In this document: positions 24,563-33,274 of the stretch, piece by piece
Layout: every line of letters starts with the position of its first letter
Numbering within the stretch: position 1 is the stretch's first letter
Origin: Thermanaerothrix sp034436175
Lineage (GTDB): Bacteria > Chloroflexota > Anaerolineae > Anaerolineales > Anaerolineaceae
Assembly: GCA_964427505.1 (NCBI GenBank)
Contig: CAYRUO010000004.1
Span: forward strand, 62,001-126,000
Length of the DNA: 64,000 nt
Direction: 5' to 3'
Notes under the pieces: generated by a model
The model's input: only the letters and a program-made list of their open reading frames with translations
Told to the model about the DNA's origin: nothing
The model's database searches: none
Program-made: the position numbers and the translations under genes

Positions 24563-25803
24563 TCCGCCTCCTCTGCCTCTGCGACTTCATTCCAATGAAC
24601 CTGATTGCGCCGCAGTAGATCGAGCAACGAACGCCGTCCCGCTAACCTACTCCCCGCTCTTCGCACCGGCCCGGTCTGCGCTGCCTCCCAGACCAATTCG
24701 GCCACCTCATACGCCGCCCGAGGCCGCCCGAGGCGCCTGGCATTTTCGGCACGTTGACGCAACAAAGCACGGTCATGGTGCACCAGATGGGCTAAGACCT
24801 CCAGGAATTGCAGTGGCTGTTCCGCCCAATCACCTGCCCCGTTTTGCACTACGTACTGCATGTTTCCGGTCTCCTGGCCGGGGATGACGTCAATTAATAC
24901 CATGGGCAAACCGCTGGCCAGGGCTTCGGTGACAGTTAACCCACCCGCTTTAGAGATCAACAAATCAGCGGCATGCATGAACGTAGGCATCTCGGTCACA
25001 TATAGATACAGAAACGCCGGCACATGCCATTCCACTTGTTGTAATTCAGCATAAAGTTCCTCATCCTTCCCCGCGACGACCACCAACTGCAGGGGTGCAC
25101 CAAAGTGATTCAGCACGTGGAGCATATCCGTAAGCCCGGCGACACGCCGACTACCCACCGCCATCACCGTAAACAAGTCAGGCTGCCAGCCCAACTCACG
25201 GCGGATCTCGGCTTTGGGACGTGTTTCCTGCGCAAAGCGGGGATGGACCGGGATGCCGGTAAGGCGTACCTTCTGCGGGGACAAGCCATATTCCAGTGCC
25301 AAGTCATACACCGCCTGGGTAGGCACTAAGCAGTAATCCACGCGCTCATGAAACCACAGACGGTGCACGGTTACGAGGTCGGTGATGACCGTCAGCAAGG
25401 GCACAAAACGGCGTGAAACCGTAAAAACCGCCGTTAGCGGCGCCTGATAAAGCGGGTAAGTGGTCAAGATCGCATCCGGGCGAAAGTCATGCACCACATC
25501 CCACATCACTTCAAAGAGCATCACCGTCAGCGCTCCTTCCACCACCACACTGGGCAACGTCGCATCTGAGACCTCAAATCCTAGGCGATAGAGTTCAGGG
25601 GCTTTTCGCACCAGGATATCATAATCCGCCTGGCTCTCGCGCAGGACAAAAGGGACACGCTTATCCTCCAGTGGGTTCAGGATATGCACCTCACACTGAT
25701 CCCCATAGCGTTCATGGAGCGCCGCAGCAACGGCATTGGCCGCACTACGATGTCCAAAGCCCGCATCGGCGGTCAGAATCAAGATCCGTTTGGGATCACC
25801 CAT
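24559..25803 (-). CDS. Glycolipid glycosyltransferase of the MGDG-synthase/UgtP type (GT28)
   Basis: 414 residues. The N-terminal domain begins ILILTADAGFGHRSAANAVA, the MGDG synthase/processive diacylglycerol glucosyltransferase opening; the C-terminal domain has SKAGGLTVTEALASGLPMV (near 305), the UDP-sugar site of GT28. Such enzymes transfer glucose or galactose to diacylglycerol on the cytoplasmic face of the membrane. GAGGAGG-type site in front of ATG 25803 sets the start; the open frame to 26145 is spurious. Second-to-last gene of a four-gene minus-strand unit with pncC. Confidence 0.85.
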   Translation of the reverse strand: MGDPKRILILTADAGFGHRSAANAVAAALHERYGDQCEVHILNPLEDKRVPFVLRESQADYDILVRKAPELYRLGFEVSDATLPSVVVEGALTVMLFEVMWDVVHDFRPDAILTTYPLYQAPLTAVFTVSRRFVPLLTVITDLVTVHRLWFHERVDYCLVPTQAVYDLALEYGLSPQKVRLTGIPVHPRFAQETRPKAEIRRELGWQPDLFTVMAVGSRRVAGLTDMLHVLNHFGAPLQLVVVAGKDEELYAELQQVEWHVPAFLYLYVTEMPTFMHAADLLISKAGGLTVTEALASGLPMVLIDVIPGQETGNMQYVVQNGAGDWAEQPLQFLEVLAHLVHHDRALLRQRAENARRLGRPRAAYEVAELVWEAAQTGPVRRAGSRLAGRRSLLDLLRRNQVHWNEVAEAEEAE

Positions 25804-25816
25804 GGGGATTCCTCCT

Positions 25817-26053
25817 CTAGGCCGGTTGTATCGGCTCGCCAAGATGCCGCAAGTACCACGCCGCTTCAGCCGTGTTGTGCCACAACTCGCAGGCCCTGCC
25901 CCCAAGGCGGATGAGGTAATGTTCACCATCCCAATCCACCCAAGCCCGACCCCATTCGGTAATGGGAGAGACCTGCCCTTGTTGAACCACCATCCATGGG
26001 AGTTGACGCTCGCCCTGCGTGCGTAAAATGACCTCAACCCGTCGGTAAGCCAT
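25817..26053 (-). CDS. Small conserved-looking protein of unknown function
   Basis: 78 residues, beta-rich and Trp-rich (WMVV, WGRAWVDWDGEHYLIRLGG, WYLRHLGEP), soluble, no signal peptide. I do not recognise the family. Codon use and spacing support a real gene: it begins 20 bases inside pncC, GGAGGG lies just before ATG 26053, and it ends 13 bases before the glycosyltransferase start. Possibly an accessory protein of that operon. Confidence 0.6.
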   Translation of the reverse strand: MAYRRVEVILRTQGERQLPWMVVQQGQVSPITEWGRAWVDWDGEHYLIRLGGRACELWHNTAEAAWYLRHLGEPIQPA

Positions 26054-26549
26054 GTCCCTCCAAATAAGCCAAGACCAGGCGCAGGGCTTGCTCCGCTGAG
26101 GCTTCTTTGTTCTGCAACCGATGACCGCTCCACTGATACAACCATGCCCCCTCCCCCTCTGGGGTGCTCAAAGCAATCCAGGTAAACCCAACCGGCTTTT
26201 CAGGTGTACCGCCCCCAGGGCCGGCAATACCGCTAATGGCAACACCAATCAAGCGGGTTATGTCCATGTCAGGCGGGCAAAGGCGTTCGCGCACACCGCG
26301 CGCCATTTCAAGAACCGTCTCACGGCTCACTGCTCCAAATCGGGCCAACGTCTCGGCCCGAACGCCCAGCAAGACCTGTTTGGCCGAATCGGCATATGCA
26401 ATGACGCCCCCCAGGAAGTAATCGGACGACCCCGGTACATTGGTAATACGATGGCCTAGCAAGCCACCGGTGCACGATTCGGCACTCACCAGATACAAAC
26501 CGCGCTGGCGAAGCAGAAGTCCAACTTTGGCACTCAGAACATCTTCCAT
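26034..26549 (-). CDS. pncC: CinA C-terminal domain protein / NMN amidohydrolase
   Basis: A stand-alone CinA C-terminal domain (171 residues) as in PncC, which deamidates nicotinamide mononucleotide to nicotinic acid mononucleotide in NAD recycling. Marks: AESCTGGLLGHRIT (near 23-36), with the catalytic Ser and Thr region; GGVIAYADSAKQVLLGV; AISGIAGPGGGTPEKPVG (near 109-126). No N-terminal MoCF domain. First gene of the minus-strand unit, divergent from the glycosidase gene. A TATAAT-like -10 lies about 12 bases before the ATG. Confidence 0.9.
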   Translation of the reverse strand: MEDVLSAKVGLLLRQRGLYLVSAESCTGGLLGHRITNVPGSSDYFLGGVIAYADSAKQVLLGVRAETLARFGAVSRETVLEMARGVRERLCPPDMDITRLIGVAISGIAGPGGGTPEKPVGFTWIALSTPEGEGAWLYQWSGHRLQNKEASAEQALRLVLAYLEGHGLPTG

Positions 26550-26566
26550 AGTCTAGAGGTATTATA

Positions 26567-26582
26567 AACGAAGCCCTTCGTT
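26567..26582. promoter_or_regulatory. Inverted repeat between pncC and the GH1 gene
   Basis: AACGAA-GCCC-TTCGTT, a perfect 16-base inverted repeat. It lies between a minus-strand TATAAT just left of it and a plus-strand TATAAT at 26594-26599, the right place for an operator acting on both divergent genes. No -35 box of quality is seen for either. Confidence 0.4.
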
Positions 26583-26638
26583 CTACGGCAGGATATAATA
26601 AATTCAGTTAGCCATCCAACCAATAGGAGCCTTCTCTT

Positions 26639-27970
26639 ATGCCTCCAAGTGCGACCTATTATTTTCCAACCGGATTCCTCTGGGGCACAGCCACCTCATC
26701 CCACCAAGTGGAAGGGAACAACACCAACAACAACTGGTATTTATGGGAAAACGAGCCCGGGCGCATCCTCCATGGCCACCGCTCAGGGCTAGCCTGTGAT
26801 TGGTGGGGCGGGCGCTGGCGCGAGGATTTCGACCGCGCGGCAGAAACCGGGCAAAACGCCCATCGCCTTTCCATCGAGTGGAGTCGGATTCAGCCCGCCC
26901 CGGACCGTTGGGACGAAGATGCACTCGATTACTATCGTGAGATGATCCGCGGGCTTTACCAGCGCAACATGACCCCGCTGGTGACCTTACATCATTTCAC
27001 CGATCCCATCTGGCTATACGAGCAAGGGGGCTGGGAAAATGAAGAAGCCCCCCGCCATTTCGAACGCTATGTAGCGAAAGTGGCCGAAGCGCTGAAAGAT
27101 TACGTCTCGCTATGGGTCACTATCAATGAGCCTAACGTTTATGTCTATGGCGGTTACCTGGGCGGCGGCTTTCCGCCCGGCAAGAACGACCTGCGCACAG
27201 CATTTCAGGTTCTGACCAACCTGGTCAAAGGTCACGCCGCGGCATATCAGGCCATCCACCGCATTCAAAAGACGGCGCGGGTGGGCATCGCCCTAAACTA
27301 TCGCAGTTTTCGTCCCGCGCGCCCATGGCTTCCTCTCGACACCTGGATCGCCAATTTCCTCCATCAAGGCTTCAACGCCGCTTTTCCCGATGCCATCACC
27401 CACGGCAAACTGCGTTTTGCCACCTTTCGTGCCGAGATTCCAGCCGCGGCGAAGACCCAGGACTTCTTTGGCCTCAATTATTACTCACGCGACCTGATCT
27501 CATTCAATCCCTTCTCTAAGACCGGTTTCTTCTACACCGCGCGTTACCCTCAAGAGGCGGAATTAAGCGATACCGGCTTCCTGGCTAACGTCCCGGAGGG
27601 CATCTACGAGGGATTGGCCTGGGCAAAGCGCTATGGATTACCCATTATCATCACCGAAAATGGGGTTGAAGATGCCGATGACGACCTGCGCCCGCGCTAC
27701 TTGATCCAGCACCTTCACCAAGTCTGGCGCGCCGTCAACTTCAACTGGCAAATCAAGGGTTATTTTCACTGGTCGCTGGTAGATAACTTCGAATGGGAAC
27801 GCGGTTGGACACAGCGCTTTGGTCTGTGGGGGCTCGAGGTCGAAACCCAACGCCGCATCCGCCGTCCCAGCGTAGATTTATATGCCGAGATTTGCAAAAC
27901 CAACAGCCTATCCGCCGAGATGGTACAGCGCTTTGCCCCCGAAATCTATACGAAGTTATTCCCGGAGTGA
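26639..27970 (+). CDS. GH1 family beta-glycosidase
   Basis: 443 residues forming one (beta/alpha)8 barrel of glycoside hydrolase family 1. N-terminal FLWGTATSSHQVEG, acid/base Glu in VTINEPNVYVYGG (near 162) and nucleophile Glu in IITENGVEDADDD (near 339), then the GYFHWSLVDNFEWERGW aglycone/glycone region. No signal peptide, so it acts in the cytoplasm on imported beta-glucosides or beta-galactosides; specificity cannot be decided. AGGAG stands before ATG 26639. Its 3' end overlaps the convergent lysK by 15 bases. Confidence 0.93.
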   Translation: MPPSATYYFPTGFLWGTATSSHQVEGNNTNNNWYLWENEPGRILHGHRSGLACDWWGGRWREDFDRAAETGQNAHRLSIEWSRIQPAPDRWDEDALDYYREMIRGLYQRNMTPLVTLHHFTDPIWLYEQGGWENEEAPRHFERYVAKVAEALKDYVSLWVTINEPNVYVYGGYLGGGFPPGKNDLRTAFQVLTNLVKGHAAAYQAIHRIQKTARVGIALNYRSFRPARPWLPLDTWIANFLHQGFNAAFPDAITHGKLRFATFRAEIPAAAKTQDFFGLNYYSRDLISFNPFSKTGFFYTARYPQEAELSDTGFLANVPEGIYEGLAWAKRYGLPIIITENGVEDADDDLRPRYLIQHLHQVWRAVNFNWQIKGYFHWSLVDNFEWERGWTQRFGLWGLEVETQRRIRRPSVDLYAEICKTNSLSAEMVQRFAPEIYTKLFPE

Positions 27971-29041
27971 CAAAAAAGATAAAGCAAGACCGCGCAACGC
28001 GTCGGCCAGAACGTCTACGGCTTTAAGGTATTCCTCAACTAGGATATGTTCTTGCGGCGTGTGATCGAGGCTGGAATCCCCCGGTCCATACACCAGGCTC
28101 GGACACCCCCACGCGGGCGCTGCCAGATTCATGTCTGAAGTGCCCGATTTGAGTGTAAACGCGGGCCTGCCCCCCTGCGCGCGAATAGCGGCTAAGAACG
28201 CGCGCACCAGGGGGGTGTTTTTTTCCGCCCGATACGCGGGAATAAAGTCCTCAATGAGATAGGCATCGCCGTTAACCACCTCAGCCAGCATCCTTTCCAA
28301 CGCCGACCGTTCCAGTCCTGGCGGCAAGCGCAAACCCACCTGCAGGCGCGCCCATTCCTCAAATCCGTCCGAACCCGATTCCATCCGCCGCAAGGTGGCC
28401 AATAGCTGGTCAAAGGCGCCCTCTCGGTCTTGGTTAAAGGCCAGCACCCGCTGCTTAAGGCGCGCCCAAACTTCAACTGCAACTTCGCAGGCGCTTTCGA
28501 CCGGCGCCGCGGTATGAGCAAGGGCGCGCCGCGCCGTGACCTGCACCCAGGCACTGCCTTTGTAACCCAAGGTCAGGCGTTCCCAACCGCTCGGCTCACC
28601 GATGATGAGCAGGCGAGGCCGATAACGAGGGAGCAAAAAACGCGCGCCGCGCGAATCGCCCTCTTCGCCCACCGCACCGATCACCACCCACTGCACGCCC
28701 GGCATCTCGCCCACCCGCGCCACGGCATCCACAAACGCCGCCAGCGGCCCTTTGGCATCCACGGCGCCGCGGCCATATAAGCGACCGTCTTCCAGGCGAA
28801 TCGGAATCTCACCCGGGACGGTGTCAATGTGCCCCAGCAACATCACTTGGAATGGGCCTTCGCCAATCATTCCCACCGCGTTGCCAATATCATCCACGCC
28901 GGCAGTGCTGAATCCAAGGGTGCGCATGCGTTCGACCAGCCAGGCTACCGCCTCAGATTCCGCACCGGTGGGGCTGAACCGTTCCAACAGCCCCACCAGC
29001 GTGCCCAAGCGCGGCTCGCGCAGAGACCCATCAGCGGCCAT
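27956..29041 (-). CDS. lysK: [LysW]-lysine / [LysW]-ornithine hydrolase
   Basis: M20-family metallopeptidase that frees lysine (and probably ornithine) from the C-terminal Glu of LysW, the last step of the carrier pathway. Metal-site motifs: LLGHIDTVPGE (near 68-78), YGRGAVDAKGPLAAF with the second Asp, and VIGAVGEEGDSRGA with the catalytic Glu pair; C-terminal DHTPQEHI. 361 residues. ATG 29041 overlaps the lysJ stop by 11 bases; an in-frame extension to 29125 lies inside lysJ and is rejected. Last gene of the argG-lysK run. Confidence 0.9.
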   Translation of the reverse strand: MAADGSLREPRLGTLVGLLERFSPTGAESEAVAWLVERMRTLGFSTAGVDDIGNAVGMIGEGPFQVMLLGHIDTVPGEIPIRLEDGRLYGRGAVDAKGPLAAFVDAVARVGEMPGVQWVVIGAVGEEGDSRGARFLLPRYRPRLLIIGEPSGWERLTLGYKGSAWVQVTARRALAHTAAPVESACEVAVEVWARLKQRVLAFNQDREGAFDQLLATLRRMESGSDGFEEWARLQVGLRLPPGLERSALERMLAEVVNGDAYLIEDFIPAYRAEKNTPLVRAFLAAIRAQGGRPAFTLKSGTSDMNLAAPAWGCPSLVYGPGDSSLDHTPQEHILVEEYLKAVDVLADALRGLALSFLSLRE

Positions 29042-30242
29042 TCTCCCCTGCCTCCTCAGCGGCGACCGGCTCCAGTGCCAATACTTCTTCCAACGTCTCG
29101 GCAACGCGGTCCAGTTGCGCTTCACGAATGACCAGAGGGGGCAAAAAGCGAATCACATTTAGCCCGGCTGAAAGCGCCAGAATGCCTCGTTCCTGCAACA
29201 GTGCCAGGTATGGGGCGACCTTCTGTTTCAGTTCCACGCCGACCATTAACCCCAAGCCGCGGATTTCACGAATCAGGGGGGACCGGATTTGGCGTAAGCG
29301 GGCAATAAAATACTCACCTTTGCGCGCCGCCTGAGCCGGTAGGTCCTCGCGCTGCAAGATGCGCAATGCCGCCCGCGCTGCGGCACAGGCCAGCGGGTTG
29401 CCACCAAAAGTTGAACCGTGCAACCCGGGGCTAAGCGCCCGCACTCGCTCGCCCATCAGCACGGCGCCCATCGGCAGGCCACCTGCCAAGGACTTGGCTA
29501 CACACAGCAAATCGGGTTGTAAGTCGTAGTGCTGATAGGCAAACATGCGCCCAGTGCGCCCAAAACCGGTCTGCACTTCGTCAATAATCAGAAGGGCACC
29601 ACGCTCACGGCACAATGCCTGCACCCCGCGCAGGTAATCCGGATCGCCGGGGTACACACCACCCTCACCCTGAACCACTTCCAAGATCACGGCGGCCGTT
29701 TCCTCGCCGATGGCCGCCCGCATCGCCTCAAGGTTGTTGTAAGGGACATGGACAAATCCGGGTACCAACGGTTCAAAAGGTTCACGGTATTTCTTGTTCC
29801 AGGTGGCCGAAAGTGCCCCCATCGTCCGCCCGTGAAAGCCGCGCATGGTCGCAATAATTTGTTTCCGTCCGGTGCTATAACGGCTGAATTTGAGCGCGGC
29901 TTCAACGGCTTCGGTTCCTGAGTTACAAAAGAACACCCGGTCTAGTCCCGGTGTGAGCGCCGTCAATTCCGCCATCAAAGCCGCGCGCTGGTCGTTATAA
30001 AAGGTCTCCGGGCAGGTGATCAAGCGCTGGGCTTGCTCGGCGATAGCACGCGCGATTTCAATTCGCCCGTGCCCCAGATTGGCCACCCCCTGCCCGCTAG
30101 TACAGTCAATATAATTCCGGCCCTGCTCATCCCACAACCACGCGCCCTCACCCCGCACCAGGGTGATGGGTTGTTTGTTATAAAGACCCGACGTGTGGCG
30201 GGCTTCAACGGCTTGGGTCGTACTAATGGTCAGTGTACTCAT
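29031..30242 (-). CDS. lysJ: [LysW]-aminoadipate/glutamate semialdehyde aminotransferase
   Basis: PLP-dependent class III aminotransferase that aminates the LysW-bound semialdehyde to LysW-lysine or LysW-ornithine using glutamate. PLP lysine in CVAKSLAGGLPMGAV (near 247), the IIDEVQTGFGRTG aspartate motif, NSGTEAVEAALKFSR and HGSTFGGNPLACAA are all present. 403 residues. AAGGAGAAGG before ATG 30242 decides the start over ATG 30257. Called LysJ rather than ArgD because it sits in a LysW cluster. Confidence 0.9.
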   Translation of the reverse strand: MSTLTISTTQAVEARHTSGLYNKQPITLVRGEGAWLWDEQGRNYIDCTSGQGVANLGHGRIEIARAIAEQAQRLITCPETFYNDQRAALMAELTALTPGLDRVFFCNSGTEAVEAALKFSRYSTGRKQIIATMRGFHGRTMGALSATWNKKYREPFEPLVPGFVHVPYNNLEAMRAAIGEETAAVILEVVQGEGGVYPGDPDYLRGVQALCRERGALLIIDEVQTGFGRTGRMFAYQHYDLQPDLLCVAKSLAGGLPMGAVLMGERVRALSPGLHGSTFGGNPLACAAARAALRILQREDLPAQAARKGEYFIARLRQIRSPLIREIRGLGLMVGVELKQKVAPYLALLQERGILALSAGLNVIRFLPPLVIREAQLDRVAETLEEVLALEPVAAEEAGENGR

Positions 30243-30269
30243 CGCCTTCTCCTTCAACCAACGTACTTT

Positions 30270-31100
30270 TTAAGGGGTAATCCAGGTGCCCCCGCCTTGC
30301 AGTGCTTTTAATAACGGCTGGCTATATCGCCCGTCGGCGATAATCACGCGCCCCACCCCCCCACGCAGCGCTTCCTGGGCGCCCAGAACTTTCTTCTTCA
30401 TCCGCCCTTCTGCATATCCTAAGGCTCGTTCCATCTCGGCCAGGGTCAGACGAGGAATTAAGGATGACTCATCCGGAAAAGTGCGCAACAACCCCGGCGC
30501 CCCCGTCAATAACACCAGTGTCGCCGCCTGCAAAGCCGCCGCGATCATCGCCGCGGCACGGTCGGCATCCACATTTAGTGCCTCACCCTGTGGGCTGAGT
30601 GCCAGGGGGGCTACAACCGGCACGTATCCCTCTTTGAGCAAAAGGCGCAGTAGAGCAACGTTAACTGCCTCTATCGTGCCGGTATAATCATCGCGCAGGA
30701 TTTTCTGCCGCCCGTTCTCGATAATCCGGATCGCCTCTTTGCGGCGCGCAACTAAGAGCCGCCCATCTAACCCACTCAACCCCAGGGCATTGATTCCCAG
30801 TGCCTGTAACTGCTCGACCAACAGCGTGTTCACCCGCCCGTTAACCGCGGCGGCAAAAATTTCCAGCGTTTTGCGGTCGGTGTAACGCGAGGTAAATCCT
30901 GAGGGCGAGGTGACAAAACGCGGCGGATGTCCCAACGCTTCACCCAGTGCATTCGCTTCCGCCGAGCCGCCATGCACTAAAACCATTCGCCAGCCCTCAC
31001 GCTGTAGCGTCACCACATCCTGGCAGATGGCCGCAAAATCCACCCCTTCGGTGCCCCCGAGTTTAACCACCAGGGTTTGCAAATGCCCATTGCTATCCAC
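30270..31100 (-). CDS. lysZ: [LysW]-aminoadipate/glutamate kinase
   Basis: Amino-acid kinase that phosphorylates the side-chain carboxylate of the aminoadipyl or glutamyl group held on LysW. It resembles Thermus LysZ closely: VVKLGGTEGVDF, VLVHGGSAEANALGEALGHP, TDRKTLEIF, GLSGLDGRLLVARRK and GRMKKKVLGAQEAL. 276 residues from GTG 31100. The longer frame would start at TTG 31121, but AAGGAGGTG lies exactly seven bases before the GTG, so that is chosen. 24 bases after lysY. Confidence 0.9.
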   Translation of the reverse strand: MDSNGHLQTLVVKLGGTEGVDFAAICQDVVTLQREGWRMVLVHGGSAEANALGEALGHPPRFVTSPSGFTSRYTDRKTLEIFAAAVNGRVNTLLVEQLQALGINALGLSGLDGRLLVARRKEAIRIIENGRQKILRDDYTGTIEAVNVALLRLLLKEGYVPVVAPLALSPQGEALNVDADRAAAMIAAALQAATLVLLTGAPGLLRTFPDESSLIPRLTLAEMERALGYAEGRMKKKVLGAQEALRGGVGRVIIADGRYSQPLLKALQGGGTWITP

Positions 31101-31124
31101 GTCTTCCACCTCCTTCGGCAAACA

Positions 31125-32159
31125 TTAAATCGGATGCAAGCCCGGGAAGGTTAACCCCAGCGTTTCGTCCCAACCCAGCATCAGATTCATGCACTGCACC
31201 GCCGAACCCGCGGCGCCTTTCATCAGATTATCCAGAGCGCACATTGACACCACATGCCTGCTAGGCTCGTCCAGTTCAAAGCCTAGGTCGGCGTAGTTTG
31301 AACCCGCCAGGATTTTGGGTTCGGGCACGCGATAAATGCCCCGCTGTTCCTTGACCAGGCGCAGGAAGGGATTCTCATTCACAACCGCGCGGTAGGTGCG
31401 CCACAACTCACGCTGGGTAACGCCGGGTTTGACTCGGGCGTGTGCTGTGGCCAGTGCCCCCCGCACCAAATCCACTGCCGTCATCGTCAGCACTACATTC
31501 TCCAGCCCCATTTCCTGAATCACTTCGGCAGTGTGGCGATGCCCAAAGGGTGAAAAGGTGCGGATGACCCCACTGCGTTCCGGGTGATGACTGCCCACGT
31601 TGCCCTCGGCACCGCTTTCTGAGGATCCCACCTTGATTTCGACCACCACCGGCTGAGAAGTGTCCAATAAATCGGCCCGCATCAAGGGCCATAACGCCAA
31701 GTTAGCGGCAGTGGCATTACAACCCACACCGCTGGCATAGCGGGCCTTCCGCAGTTCATCGCGATGAAGTTCCGGCAACCCATAGACAAAACGCCCCAGC
31801 CAGTGCGGCGCCGCATGAGGTGTGCCATACCAGCGTTCGTAATCTTCCGCACGCTTGAGGCGAAAATCGGCGGAAAGGTCAATGATATAGGTCGCCAAGC
31901 CGGCCAACCGGTCAATCTGATGCTGGGCTTCTCCATGCGGCAGGGCAAGGAAGAGGACATCTACGCTTTCCAGTTGGGCCGGGTCGCTGAATTTGAGCGT
32001 GGTGCGCTTGCGCAGGTTGGGATGCACCTGATAGACGTATTCGCCCAGATGGCGGCGCGAGGTTACCTGCACCACCTCGACCTCAGGGTGATCCAAAAGT
32101 AACCGCAACACCTCGCCGCCGGCGTAGCCGGAGGCACCGACAATAGCAGCGCGGATCAT
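31125..32159 (-). CDS. lysY: [LysW]-aminoadipate/glutamate phosphate reductase
   Basis: NADPH-dependent reductase giving the semialdehyde on LysW; ArgC-like fold. N-terminal Rossmann motif VGASGYAGGEVLRLL, ALPHGEAQ, the catalytic Cys region ASGVGCNATAANLAL (near 149) and the ArgC-type SGAEGNVG/SHHPERSG insertion. 344 residues. Overlaps lysX by four bases (ATGA), as expected for a stoichiometric pathway. Confidence 0.92.
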   Translation of the reverse strand: MIRAAIVGASGYAGGEVLRLLLDHPEVEVVQVTSRRHLGEYVYQVHPNLRKRTTLKFSDPAQLESVDVLFLALPHGEAQHQIDRLAGLATYIIDLSADFRLKRAEDYERWYGTPHAAPHWLGRFVYGLPELHRDELRKARYASGVGCNATAANLALWPLMRADLLDTSQPVVVEIKVGSSESGAEGNVGSHHPERSGVIRTFSPFGHRHTAEVIQEMGLENVVLTMTAVDLVRGALATAHARVKPGVTQRELWRTYRAVVNENPFLRLVKEQRGIYRVPEPKILAGSNYADLGFELDEPSRHVVSMCALDNLMKGAAGSAVQCMNLMLGWDETLGLTFPGLHPI

Positions 32160-33034
32160 ACCATCACCCCCGCACGCTGACGGGCAACCGCCAGGACATA
32201 GTCCACGATCATGCCCGGGATATCCACACCGGTTGTGGGCACCGTGGTGTGAAATTCCATGGTGTGGTTGATCTCATTCACCAGCAGGCCGCGCTCAGGG
32301 TGTTCCAGAATGTCAATCGCAAGCACGCCCCCCCCAACGGCAGCCGCTGCCCGCCCGCAGAGATCTTCCAACTCCGAGGTAATCGGGCACACCTCACCCT
32401 GCCCACCGCGGGCGGTATTGGTAATCCAGTGCTCCGACTTACGGTAAATCGCCGCTACGGTGCGATCCCCCAGGACAAACGCACGAATATCTCGCCCCGG
32501 TTTCTCGATATATTCTTGGATATAGAAAATCTGGTGTTGATAGGAACCCAACACCTCTTTGTGTTCCAGGATAGCCTCGGCGGCATCCCGATCATTGATC
32601 TTTGAGAGCAGGCGTCCCCATGAACCGACCACGGGCTTGAGCACCACCGGATACCCCAACTGCTCAATTGCCTCCAGAGCGGCCTCCGCCGTGAACGCCA
32701 CGACGGTGCGGGGTTGTGGGATGCCGGCGCGCGCCAAGGCAGCGCTGGTTGCCAATTTATCCCCACACACCTCGGCCACTGCCGCGGTGTTCACCGTTGG
32801 GATGCCCCAAGCGTTGAGCACGCGCAGAGCATATAATCCACGCGCATAACTGATACTGCGCTCCAAGATAGCATCATACTGCAGCCATGGGCCGGGGTTA
32901 TCCAGGTCAAAGTGGACGAAACGATCATCCAAGCGTTCATAATCTACGCCGCGCTGCTCCAGGGCAGCGAAAATCCACTTTTCCTCCACCCGCAGGCGCG
33001 AATAAAGCACACCAATCCGCAAACGTTGGTTCAT
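32156..33034 (-). CDS. lysX: LysW C-terminal Glu-aminoadipate (or glutamate) ligase
   Basis: RimK-type ATP-grasp ligase that joins the alpha-amino group of aminoadipate or glutamate to the C-terminal glutamate of LysW. ATP-grasp motifs VLKPVVGSWGRLLSKI (near 127-142), FYIQEYIEKPGRDIRAFV and the metal-binding LLVNEINHTMEFH (near 259) are clear. 292 residues. Only one such ligase is in the window. Whether it accepts both substrates, or an ArgX paralogue lies elsewhere, cannot be told from here. Confidence 0.92.
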   Translation of the reverse strand: MNQRLRIGVLYSRLRVEEKWIFAALEQRGVDYERLDDRFVHFDLDNPGPWLQYDAILERSISYARGLYALRVLNAWGIPTVNTAAVAEVCGDKLATSAALARAGIPQPRTVVAFTAEAALEAIEQLGYPVVLKPVVGSWGRLLSKINDRDAAEAILEHKEVLGSYQHQIFYIQEYIEKPGRDIRAFVLGDRTVAAIYRKSEHWITNTARGGQGEVCPITSELEDLCGRAAAAVGGGVLAIDILEHPERGLLVNEINHTMEFHTTVPTTGVDIPGMIVDYVLAVARQRAGVMV

Positions 33035-33069
33035 CGGTACACCTCATAACCACCAGGATGATGGGGGGT

Positions 33070-33240
33070 TCATTCACCCCAGTCTTCGGCTTCCATCGGC
33101 GCCAGATCCAGGGTGAACGGCTCCAGCGCAGTTACCTCCAGATCCACACCGCAATCCGGACAGACCAGGATTTCACCCAACTGCACATCTTCATTGACTT
33201 CAATAACGGCTTCGCATTCAGGGCAATGTGTGGTCATCAT
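33070..33240 (-). CDS. lysW: Amino-group carrier protein LysW
   Basis: A 56-residue acidic carrier whose C-terminal Glu carries biosynthetic intermediates of lysine (and, in several lineages, ornithine) as an amino-group protecting arm. The sequence has two zinc-binding pairs (THCPEC near 4-9 and VCPDC near 26-30), an acidic middle, and the diagnostic C-terminal EDWGE. It is too short for routine ORF listing, but AGGAGGTAAACG precedes the first of two ATG codons (33240). It lies between argH and lysX, 34-35 bases from each. Confidence 0.95.
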   Translation of the reverse strand: MMTTHCPECEAVIEVNEDVQLGEILVCPDCGVDLEVTALEPFTLDLAPMEAEDWGE

Positions 33241-33274
33241 CGTTTACCTCCTGTTTGAAAGTGTTAAACCCAAT

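Noticed and set aside
25804..26145. N-terminal extension of the GT28 glycosyltransferase
   Set aside because: The extension overlaps the 78-residue protein and pncC, and the family N-terminus begins right after the ribosome binding site at 25803.
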